A stretch of 5,550 nucleotides of DNA from an uncultured Bacteroidota bacterium (GTDB lineage: Bacteria; Bacteroidota; Bacteroidia; NS11-12g; UBA955), in contig CAJBVU010000092.1 of NCBI GenBank assembly GCA_903959115.1, positions 1 through 5,550 of the forward strand, read 5' to 3'. This document shows positions 1 to 5,550 of this stretch, one piece after another (position 1 is the stretch's first letter; every line of letters begins with the position of its first letter). The translations under genes were made by a program, and so were the position numbers. The notes below the pieces were generated by a model. The model did no database searches and was not told where the DNA came from. It saw only the letters and a list, made by a program, of their open reading frames with translations.

Positions 1-372
1 GGCTCTTGGCGGCTGCCAAATGGCCGATACTACACCTGAAAGGGGCATCGCATTCAATCTATGTGTACTTGGCATTTCAAATTGCACCAACGCCACAAAC
101 TCTTGATGTTCTGTTTGATTCATGGGTGCGTAAATTCCCATTTGAAGCGACGCATCGGCATGGTGAAAAGGCATCGAATGATCTTTCTCCGGGTGACCGT
201 CTGCTTCGTGTGCTTCTGTATAATGTCTCACCAAAAACGACAATACAGAAAGCTTTTCTGTGCCTGAATTGTGTTCAAAAAAATGCTGTACGAGAGCCGG
301 GACGCCCCACAGTTGCTGCAGCGACGTTTGTGTCAATAAGAACACAAGCAGTAACAACCGGGCCTTTTTCAT
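1..372 (-). CDS. Small His-rich exported protein, probable first gene of a metal-efflux operon (3' end cut by window edge)
   Basis: An open frame starts at ATG 372 and runs through all 124 codons to the window edge with no stop, so the C-terminus is missing. The N-terminus (MKKA, then an L/V/F-rich core at residues 5-13) looks like a signal peptide, so the product is probably periplasmic or surface-exposed. The mature part has ten histidines (30, 34, 50, 55, 60, 65, 70, 71, 89, 104) and no cysteine. The order LVQHFFEH, then a spaced FLVRHY, then an acidic stretch ending in KDHSMPFHH recalls small uncharacterised Bacteroidota proteins of about 120-135 residues that precede TolC/CusB/CusA-type heavy-metal efflux genes. 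That resemblance is from memory of the family pattern, not a search. If it holds, only a few residues are missing and efflux genes should follow to the left. A metal-binding role is inferred from the histidines. The gene lies 27 bases after the persulfide dioxygenase stop and has its own TAnnTTTG box, so it may be a separate unit. Confidence 0.72.
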   Translation of the reverse strand, partial: MKKARLLLLVFLLTQTSLQQLWGVPALVQHFFEHNSGTEKLSVLSFLVRHYTEAHEADGHPEKDHSMPFHHADASLQMGIYAPMNQTEHQEFVALVQFEMPSTHRLNAMPLSGVVSAIWQPPRA

Positions 373-377
373 TTTTA

Positions 378-385
378 CAAAGATA
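378..385 (-). promoter_or_regulatory. Bacteroidota -7 promoter element (TATCTTTG) for the His-rich gene
   Basis: On the minus strand the sequence TATCTTTG matches the Bacteroidota -7 consensus TAnnTTTG exactly. Only five bases (TAAAA) separate it from ATG 372, so a transcript would start at or just before the start codon and be leaderless or nearly so. No good TTG was found at the usual -33 distance; the nearest lies about 29 bases upstream, inside the end of the preceding gene. The short spacing and exact match make it a good candidate, but no start site is known. Confidence 0.55.
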
Positions 386-399
386 CGAAGTTGCCGAAA

Positions 400-1815
400 C
401 TATGATAATTTCTGCAATTTACTTTGGCATACAAAATCCGTTTTGGGTAATTCGGTCTTTGCAATCGCGGAGAATCCGCCATCTACCTCTTTAAAATCAT
501 GTATCCCTCTGGCCTTCAGAATAGAAGCGGCAATCATACTGCGATATCCACCTGCGCAGTGCAGGTAAAAAGGTTTGGCATCGCCCATTTCCATAAACCA
601 ACTATTTATGCAGTCGAGAGGTTTGTTATATGCTTCATCCACGTGTTCGGCGGCATATTCTGTCTCCTTGCGCACATCTAACACATACGTTTCCTTGTTC
701 CATTCAGCCTCAAAAGTCTGAGGTGAAATACGATTAACCGTATCCACTTCTTTTCCAGCAGCAACCCATGATTCAAATCCCCCATGCAAATGACCCAACA
801 AATGATCAAACCCTACCCGTGTCAATCGCATCGCCGTCTCTTCTTCCCGTCCTGGCGCTGTAATTAACAATATTGGAGTTTTCACATCCCCAATTACCGA
901 ACCAACCCACGGCGCGAACTGACCGTCAATGCCAATATTGATACTTCTAGGTACAAATCCTTTGGCGAATTCACCCGGTGCGCGTGTATCTAAAACTAGT
1001 GCATCCAAAGTCTCTGCCGCCACTTCAAACGCTTCAACGCCCAATGCCCGCATTCCATTTCCCATTACCACATCAACCGACTCATATCCCGTTTTATTCA
1101 TCGCAACATTCATCGGGAAATAGGCTGGTGGAGGTAGTAACCCGTCCAAAACCGCCTCAATAAATGCTTCCTTCGATGGCTGATTCAATGCATAATTCAT
1201 TTCCTTTTGATGCCCCAACGAATCCATCGTTTCCTTCATCATATTTTTACCACAAGCACTTCCAGCACCGTGTGCAGGATAAACCATCACCTCATTGGGC
1301 AAAGGCATAATTTTGTTCATCAAGGAATCATACAACATACCCGCCAATTCCTCTTGGGTCATGTGTGCGGCCTTTTGCGCTAGGTCGGGACGACCAACAT
1401 CGCCAAGAAACAAGGTATCACCACTGAACAAACTGTGAGGTGTACCATCCTCATCCAACAGCAAGTAACATGTACTTTCCATCGTATGTCCTGGCGTATG
1501 TAAAACTCGAATTTTTACGTCACCCACCGTAAAGATTTGATTGTCTTCCGCAATGATGCAATCAAATGATGGCGATGCTGTAGGACCAAACACGATCGGA
1601 GCGCCGGTTTTTTTACTCAAATCCAAATGACCACTCACAAAATCCGCGTGGAAGTGTGTCTCAAAAATGTATTTTAACACAACACCGTCCTTTTCCAAAC
1701 GATCTAAATAGGGCTGTACTTCGCGAAGTGGATCAATAATAACAGCTTCTCCAGCACTTTGAATATAATAAGCGCCCTGCGCCAAACAACCGGTATAAAT
1801 TTGTTCTATTTTCAT
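400..1815 (-). CDS. CstB-like persulfide dioxygenase-rhodanese fusion (MBL fold plus two rhodanese domains)
   Basis: This 471-residue cytoplasmic enzyme has three modules. Residues 1-230 form a metallo-beta-lactamase fold of the ETHE1/persulfide dioxygenase type, with THFHAD (H54, H56, D58), TPGH (H110), SGDT (D133) and YPAHG (H182). H54, H110 and D133 should bind the mononuclear iron. The usual second His of HxHxDH is Phe59. Residues 265-353 are a rhodanese domain whose active-site loop reads TAPGRE, with no catalytic cysteine, so it is probably non-catalytic. Residues 365-455 are a second rhodanese domain with an intact CAGGYRS loop (C420). This order matches staphylococcal CstB, which oxidises low-molecular-weight persulfides to sulfite and then forms thiosulfate. 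C188, in GSACG near the iron site, may be a further functional cysteine. No signal peptide is visible. ATG 1815 overlaps the tsdA stop by ATGA, indicating coupled translation and a shared role in sulfur oxidation or sulfide detoxification. The family is very likely; the exact acceptor thiol is unknown. Confidence 0.9.
   Translation of the reverse strand: MKIEQIYTGCLAQGAYYIQSAGEAVIIDPLREVQPYLDRLEKDGVVLKYIFETHFHADFVSGHLDLSKKTGAPIVFGPTASPSFDCIIAEDNQIFTVGDVKIRVLHTPGHTMESTCYLLLDEDGTPHSLFSGDTLFLGDVGRPDLAQKAAHMTQEELAGMLYDSLMNKIMPLPNEVMVYPAHGAGSACGKNMMKETMDSLGHQKEMNYALNQPSKEAFIEAVLDGLLPPPAYFPMNVAMNKTGYESVDVVMGNGMRALGVEAFEVAAETLDALVLDTRAPGEFAKGFVPRSINIGIDGQFAPWVGSVIGDVKTPILLITAPGREEETAMRLTRVGFDHLLGHLHGGFESWVAAGKEVDTVNRISPQTFEAEWNKETYVLDVRKETEYAAEHVDEAYNKPLDCINSWFMEMGDAKPFYLHCAGGYRSMIAASILKARGIHDFKEVDGGFSAIAKTELPKTDFVCQSKLQKLS
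1812..1815 (-). other. ATGA start-stop overlap coupling tsdA and the CstB-like gene
   Basis: The minus-strand bases ATGA hold the start codon of the persulfide dioxygenase fusion (1815-1813) and the TGA stop of tsdA (1814-1812). Upstream of the start the sequence is A-rich with no Shine-Dalgarno motif. The downstream gene is therefore probably translated by ribosomes terminating on tsdA, which ties the two products together. Confidence 0.85.
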
Positions 1816-2888
1816 AGTTTATTTTTTTCTTTGATGGGTTTAAATGGTCCGTATTTATGTTGCTTTTCAGAAAATCCATCGGCATATGGGCCAAATGGAT
1901 AATCAAATAATTTCTCCTCCAATAGGGGCGTTTCTTTGCCTAAATCTTTGGACGGACGTGGTTGCGAATTGACATACGCCGCCAAATCCCAGCAATCTTC
2001 ATCACTCAATTTAGGACTCTGATATGTTACACCTTGTGGCATATTCGCTTTCACGTAGCCAGCAAATTTAGACAATCGAAATAATCCTGATGCCAAACTA
2101 TAAGAATGTGAACCCCAAAGAGGTGGATACTGATAAGATTTTCCATCTGCCGCCAATTGACCTTCTCCATTTTCTAAATGACAGCTAACACATTTTTTGG
2201 CATAGATCATTTTCCCTCTGACAGGGTCAGCCGCCCTCGATAAAAAAGGCAATTCGTAAACACCTGAACCTTTGGCTTTCTGACCTTTGGGAACATTGCG
2301 ACCCACATAACTGATATAAGCCAGTATGGACTGCATTTCTTTACTCCCCTTTGCAGGTGCAGTGCCATTTAACGAACGCTCAAAACAACTCGACACCCGC
2401 ATAAATAAATCCTCAGAACTCTCACTACGAGGTCGATTGGGTCGGAATTTAGGATACGTACTCCACGATGAACCAAAATTGATTCCATAGGGTTGATTCC
2501 CCGCTTGCAAATGGCAGTTTTGACAATTCATCCCATTGGTAATTTGAGCAACGCTTCCACGGGGACCTAGATAATTGGAGGTATTGACAATCAACTCTCT
2601 ACCGTATTCAACCCTCTCTTTTTCATCGGTTGAAACCAAACTCAAATCTTGGGCGGTCCATAAATCCGAGGCGGTATCCAAAGGCGGAAAGTCGGCCGGC
2701 GGGATACTATCTTGATACATTTCTTGATTCAACCCATTTCCCTGATCAAAATCTTCCGCCGCCATTTCTTGCCCAACAAACCAAAATACAGTAATCAACA
2801 ACACAACGGCAAGAATTGCAGAAACGCTCCAAATTAGCAATTTCACTTGCTTCTGTAGCTTAGTATTATCGGTTTGTTTCTTTTCCAA
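1812..2888 (-). CDS. tsdA: Membrane-anchored dihaem cytochrome c, thiosulfate dehydrogenase (TsdA) family
   Basis: This 358-residue protein is predicted to catalyse thiosulfate to tetrathionate oxidation, or the reverse. A single hydrophobic segment (about 17-39) after a short Lys-containing tail anchors it, leaving the catalytic part in the periplasm; no lipobox is seen. Haem 1 binds at CQNCH (C122, C125, H126). C168 in SSCFERSLNG stands 42 residues later, where TsdA places the distal cysteine of its unusual His/Cys haem. The stretches YGRELIVNT, LGPRGS and NGMNCQNCHLQAG are also TsdA-like. Haem 2 binds at CVSCH (C233, C236, H237) with M283 in ANMPQG as likely sixth ligand. In Allochromatium TsdA a lysine next to that methionine can swap in; here the neighbour is Asn, with K280 three residues away. 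The start is TTG 2888: an in-frame TAG lies just upstream and the first internal Met (42) would remove the anchor. The electron acceptor is not visible in the window. It is translationally coupled to the CstB-like gene. Confidence 0.85.
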   Translation of the reverse strand: MEKKQTDNTKLQKQVKLLIWSVSAILAVVLLITVFWFVGQEMAAEDFDQGNGLNQEMYQDSIPPADFPPLDTASDLWTAQDLSLVSTDEKERVEYGRELIVNTSNYLGPRGSVAQITNGMNCQNCHLQAGNQPYGINFGSSWSTYPKFRPNRPRSESSEDLFMRVSSCFERSLNGTAPAKGSKEMQSILAYISYVGRNVPKGQKAKGSGVYELPFLSRAADPVRGKMIYAKKCVSCHLENGEGQLAADGKSYQYPPLWGSHSYSLASGLFRLSKFAGYVKANMPQGVTYQSPKLSDEDCWDLAAYVNSQPRPSKDLGKETPLLEEKLFDYPFGPYADGFSEKQHKYGPFKPIKEKNKL

Positions 2889-2908
2889 TGTGTTCTAATT
2901 CGATGCTA

Positions 2909-2939
2909 TAAAATTACGCCAAACATCAATGAAAGACAA
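2909..2939 (-). promoter_or_regulatory. Candidate Bacteroidota promoter for the tsdA/CstB-like operon
   Basis: In the 81-base gap between tatD and tsdA, the minus strand has TTG (2939-2937), 20 bases, then TAATTTTA (2916-2909). This matches the Bacteroidota -33 TTG and -7 TAnnTTTG arrangement with one mismatch at the final G. It ends about 20 bases before the TTG start of tsdA. The gap also holds a short inverted repeat, GACAA-AAATCA-TTGTC, and repeated TCATTG words, which could be operator material but are too weak to call a terminator or binding site. Confidence 0.35.
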
Positions 2940-2969
2940 TGATTTTTGTCATCTATCTAAACCCAAGAC

Positions 2970-3740
2970 TCAAATTCCAAACAATCTTTCCGCATTCCTA
3001 GTGGTTACTTCAGCCACCTGAAACAAAGAAACACCTTTTACATCAGCCAATTTCTCTGCAACAAGTCGAGTGTAAGACGGCTCATTTCTTTTGCCACGAT
3101 GGGGCATAGGCGACAAATAAGGACTATCGGTTTCTAAAATAATATGCTCTAAATCGATTTTCGACAGCACCTCACCCAATCCAGAATTCTTAAAAGTCAG
3201 CACCCCTCCAATACCCAAAGAGAAACCTTCCAGCTTGATAATTTCCTGGGCCAATTCGTAGCTCTCCGAGAAACAATGAAAAACCCCGCGCAGCCCTTTT
3301 CCTTTGTAAGGCTTTAGCATTTCGATGATACGATGCGTTGCATTGCGAGAATGAATTGCGATGGGCAAACCTTTCGACAAGGCAAATTCCACCTGATGAA
3401 TAAAGGCCAATTCTTGTATGCCCTGTGTAGTCTTATCCCAATATAAATCAATGCCAATTTCACCTACCGCGCAGTATGTATGCGTATCGGCAAAGCCCAA
3501 TAACACTGACAATTCATGTTCCCAATCCTCCCCCACATCACAAGGATGCAGACCTATCATTCCATAACAAACTTCAGGATAATCTCGCATCAAATCATGC
3601 ATCCCATCCACGGTATCTAAGTCCACATTAGGCAATAATATCCGATCTACACCCATTCGAATGGAACGAGCTATCACCTCAGTGCGATCCTCATCAAAAT
3701 CTTTGCTGTACAAATGACAGTGTGTATCTACGATTCTCAT
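2970..3740 (-). CDS. tatD: TatD-family metal-dependent hydrolase (deoxyribonuclease)
   Basis: This complete 256-residue protein is close to the usual TatD length. It is a cytoplasmic TIM-barrel hydrolase of the amidohydrolase superfamily; family members act as metal-dependent 3'-5' exonucleases or DNases linked to DNA repair, and some as D-aminoacyl-tRNA deacylases. All expected metal ligands are visible: THCHL (H7, H9), GEIGID (E94), AIHSRN (H130), FHCFS (H155) and ETDSPYL (D205). The IGLHP segment (62-66) is also typical. The ATG at 3740 begins directly at the MRIVDTHCHL strand that opens the family, so the start is secure. It lies 13 bases after the crotonase stop on the same strand, preceded by GAGAG, and is probably co-transcribed with it; no separate promoter is seen. 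Its substrate cannot be told from sequence, and no functional link to the neighbouring acyl-CoA enzyme is apparent. Confidence 0.93.
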   Translation of the reverse strand: MRIVDTHCHLYSKDFDEDRTEVIARSIRMGVDRILLPNVDLDTVDGMHDLMRDYPEVCYGMIGLHPCDVGEDWEHELSVLLGFADTHTYCAVGEIGIDLYWDKTTQGIQELAFIHQVEFALSKGLPIAIHSRNATHRIIEMLKPYKGKGLRGVFHCFSESYELAQEIIKLEGFSLGIGGVLTFKNSGLGEVLSKIDLEHIILETDSPYLSPMPHRGKRNEPSYTRLVAEKLADVKGVSLFQVAEVTTRNAERLFGI

Positions 3741-3753
3741 CTCTCTAAATCAA

Positions 3754-4530
3754 TTACCATTTCAACGGCTCTTTCCGCAAAAATGCATCGATACCTTTTC
3801 TACAGTCCACGCTTCCACGGGCAACCGCGTTTTGCTTGGCAGCATAATCCAAAGCTTGATCGCGCGACATACTCGGAATCGCTTGTAACATCGTCTTTAC
3901 AGATGCCACCGCTTGCTGCGATGTATTTTCACAAAGTTCATGGGCTGTTTGATTCACAACTGCCTCGATGGCCTCCGCCGCTACCAATCGCTGTACTAAA
4001 CCCAAATTAAATGCTTCATCGGCTTTTAAAACCCGGCCCGTCAACATCAAATCCCTCAAAACGCCACCGCCAATTTTCTCACGCAAATAGACCATCACTA
4101 GCGCAGGAATAAAACCAATTTTTACTTCTGTATATCCAAATGTGGCTTCTGGGGTTGCAAAACACAAATCTGCTAATGTCGCCAAACCACATCCCCCCGC
4201 CAAAGCAGGACCTTCCACTTGCGAAATTACAATCTTCGGCGATAAATAAATCAAATCAAACAATCGTCTCAACGATTGCGAATCGGCTTCATTTTCTTCC
4301 AATGAGAAATCGCGCAATTTTGCCAAATACGACAAATCCGCCCCGGCACAAAATGGTTTGTCGGCTGAGCGCACTATGACAACCCTTACTTGTTCATCTT
4401 CATTAAAAGCGACCATTGCGGCTGACATTTCCGACACCAATTCTGCACTTAATGCATTTCTCTTCTCCGGACGATTGAGAATTAATGTCGCAACACGACC
4501 ATCCACCTGGGTGAGCAATAATGAACTCAT
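3754..4530 (-). CDS. Enoyl-CoA hydratase/isomerase family protein, methylglutaconyl-CoA hydratase-like
   Basis: This complete 258-residue protein has the normal single-domain crotonase length. Members hydrate or isomerise acyl-CoA thioesters in the cytoplasm. NRPEKRNAL (19-27) is the typical first motif. FCAGADL (60-66) and AGGCGLA (111-117) form the CoA-binding site and oxyanion hole (A62, G112). At the position of the first catalytic glutamate of mitochondrial crotonase (E144) there is Gly115, while the second (E164) is kept as E135 in YTEVKIGFIPA. That pattern, with TEV.IG.IPA, resembles the bacterial LiuC/methylglutaconyl-CoA hydratase branch of leucine breakdown more than fatty-acid beta-oxidation enzymes. 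The substrate is an inference, since no other leucine-degradation gene is nearby. ATG 4530 lies four bases after a TAACTTTG box and the ORF begins at a normal family N-terminus. TatD follows 13 bases downstream, probably as one transcript. Confidence 0.9.
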   Translation of the reverse strand: MSSLLLTQVDGRVATLILNRPEKRNALSAELVSEMSAAMVAFNEDEQVRVVIVRSADKPFCAGADLSYLAKLRDFSLEENEADSQSLRRLFDLIYLSPKIVISQVEGPALAGGCGLATLADLCFATPEATFGYTEVKIGFIPALVMVYLREKIGGGVLRDLMLTGRVLKADEAFNLGLVQRLVAAEAIEAVVNQTAHELCENTSQQAVASVKTMLQAIPSMSRDQALDYAAKQNAVARGSVDCRKGIDAFLRKEPLKW

Positions 4531-4534
4531 TTTA

Positions 4535-4542
4535 CAAAGTTA
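4535..4542 (-). promoter_or_regulatory. Bacteroidota -7 promoter element (TAACTTTG) for the crotonase-tatD unit
   Basis: TAACTTTG on the minus strand is an exact TAnnTTTG match, followed by TAAA and then ATG 4530, so the mRNA would be leaderless or nearly so. It sits in the 64-base gap after comEC, which otherwise shows no clear hairpin terminator. No convincing TTG is found at the -33 distance. The same TTTG-TAAA(A)-ATG layout occurs at the His-rich gene (378-385), which supports both calls. Confidence 0.55.
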
Positions 4543-4594
4543 CAACACAGGAAATGAAACCTCACTTTTTGATTCTATAGCGCCCCATTTCTCT

Positions 4595-5550
4595 TCAAGG
4601 CGAGTCACGTCCACGATACCTCCATTCTATTTTTTCGATTCCCATTTGATGGATATAATTATCAAGTTTTTGTAAAAGTCTTTTTCGCATTTTTTCAGTC
4701 CTAAGCTCTCCCATCACGATTAACTTTTCACCGGCTTTTTCTACCGTAAACGATTTTTGATAATGATTTATGACAAAGGAATCCGCACGAGCACAATTCG
4801 ATTGAATTTCCAGTTCATGAACCAGCGAAAACGACATCAATCCAAACCCGATTCCCATCATTGAAGTAAGTACATTTCGCTTCAAGCCAGTTTCGGAGCG
4901 ATTGTTGATTTGGGTCAGCAACATAAAATATCTATCGATAAAAAAAACGACAACCATAAGACAAATCAGGGAGCCAAAGCCCAACCGCAGCGTTTGTAAT
5001 TGTGGCACTGGGAGTCGTTCGAACAACCCTAACAACTGCAAAACCCATTGAATCAATAAATCAAGGAATCCAAAAAGGAAATCGGATAAATACGGTACCC
5101 AAACCAACAAAAGGCAAATCAAAGACAGATAAACCATCAATGAAAAGAGGGGCAATAAAAACAGATTTCCCAATAGGAACCATGTCGGAAAGGCCCCAAA
5201 CTGAAATAAAATCAAGGGCAAAGTAAACAGCGTTGCACTAAGGGTAAGGCTTAAGCTAGAAATCACCGCATTCAGGACTGGAGATGGCAGTTCGTAAAGG
5301 TTCATCCAACGAGAATGCAACGTTGCAATACCTAAGACCGCCAAATAACTGAGTTGAAACCCCAATTGCTCTACGATATAGGGATCGGAAATCCATTGTA
5401 AATAGGCTGACCCACACAAAACATGCGTCAGTTTTTGCCTTCGATGCACTGCAAATTTCCCCAACCAAACCCAAGAAGCGCCAATCATTGCTCGAATAAC
5501 AGATGCGGAGCTACCGCTTAAAAAGGCATAAAACCACCCGGCGGCCAACA
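4595..5550 (-). CDS. comEC: ComEC/Rec2 competence channel, C-terminal part (5' end beyond right window edge)
   Basis: The frame is open to the right edge, so only the last 317 residues are present; the first complete codon in the window (5548, TTG) is an internal leucine, not a start. ComEC forms the inner-membrane channel that takes single-stranded DNA into the cell during natural transformation. Diagnostic parts of the Competence domain are visible: FYAFLSGSSASVIRA (visible residues 6-20), the DPY segment (55-57) and GFQLSYLAVLGI (63-74). Several hydrophobic helices follow (about 94-116, 121-150, 155-175, 190-205, 225-243). After the last one there is a soluble tail of about 70 residues, not the MBL-type nuclease domain that ends many Firmicute and proteobacterial ComEC proteins. 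Bacteroidota forms commonly end this way, so truncation is not implied. The stop is TGA at 4595. It may lie upstream of the crotonase in one transcript, although that gene has its own promoter-like box. Confidence 0.9.
   Translation of the reverse strand, partial: LAAGWFYAFLSGSSASVIRAMIGASWVWLGKFAVHRRQKLTHVLCGSAYLQWISDPYIVEQLGFQLSYLAVLGIATLHSRWMNLYELPSPVLNAVISSLSLTLSATLFTLPLILFQFGAFPTWFLLGNLFLLPLFSLMVYLSLICLLLVWVPYLSDFLFGFLDLLIQWVLQLLGLFERLPVPQLQTLRLGFGSLICLMVVVFFIDRYFMLLTQINNRSETGLKRNVLTSMMGIGFGLMSFSLVHELEIQSNCARADSFVINHYQKSFTVEKAGEKLIVMGELRTEKMRKRLLQKLDNYIHQMGIEKIEWRYRGRDSP

Noticed and set aside
6..494. A 162-codon open frame on the plus strand opposite the His-rich gene and the end of the CstB-like gene.
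   Set aside because: Its translation shows no recognisable domain or consistent hydrophobic pattern, it spans two unrelated genes on the other strand, and the minus-strand frames have clear family motifs. It is best read as a chance antisense frame.
400..1815. Glyoxalase II or a generic beta-lactamase as identity for the MBL protein.
   Set aside because: The fused rhodanese domains and the THFHADF motif with Phe in place of the second His fit the persulfide dioxygenase/CstB group better.
2924..2949. Inverted repeat GACAA-AAATCA-TTGTC after tatD as a possible terminator.
   Set aside because: The stem is only five base pairs, AT-rich and without a following T-run, so it is too weak to call.
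4531..4594. Terminator for comEC in the gap before the crotonase gene.
   Set aside because: No stable hairpin with a T-run could be found; only the TAACTTTG box stands out.
5256..5474. A 72-codon frame overlapping comEC on the same strand, and a 74-codon plus-strand frame at 5002-5226.
   Set aside because: Both lie inside the comEC reading frame, which has the Competence-domain motifs; neither shows motifs of its own.

Overview
The window looks like chromosomal DNA of a member of the Bacteroidota (Bacteroidetes), probably an aerobic environmental lineage. Three things suggest this. Two gene starts lie 4-5 bases behind an exact TAnnTTTG box, the -7 element of the phylum's sigma factor. Shine-Dalgarno motifs are scarce. 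The proteins at both edges have the look of Bacteroidota families: a ComEC with no C-terminal beta-lactamase domain, and a small His-rich exported protein of the kind placed at the head of metal-efflux operons. Genus cannot be named from this sequence.

All six recognisable genes lie on the minus strand, so transcription runs right to left. In that order they are: the C-terminal part of comEC, the DNA-uptake channel (right edge to 4595); a crotonase-superfamily enoyl-CoA or methylglutaconyl-CoA hydratase-like enzyme (4530-3754), with its own promoter-like box; a TatD-family metal-dependent hydrolase (3740-2970), 13 bases behind it; a membrane-anchored dihaem cytochrome c of the TsdA thiosulfate dehydrogenase family (2888-1812, TTG start); a CstB-like persulfide dioxygenase-rhodanese fusion (1815-400), overlapping tsdA by ATGA; and a small His-rich exported protein (372 to the left edge), again behind its own TAnnTTTG box.

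The most informative part is the tsdA/CstB-like pair. Known CstB chemistry turns low-molecular-weight persulfides into sulfite and then thiosulfate. Known TsdA chemistry oxidises thiosulfate to tetrathionate, or the reverse, and passes electrons through c haems. Overlapping start and stop codons suggest the two are made together, so the window probably carries a compact sulfide/persulfide-to-tetrathionate route. One enzyme is cytoplasmic and the other faces the periplasm, so thiosulfate would have to cross the membrane. The partial gene beyond them probably opens a separate heavy-metal-efflux operon outside the window.

No RNA genes, insertion sequences, CRISPR arrays or convincing terminators were seen. 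No gene-free stretch exceeds about 81 bases.
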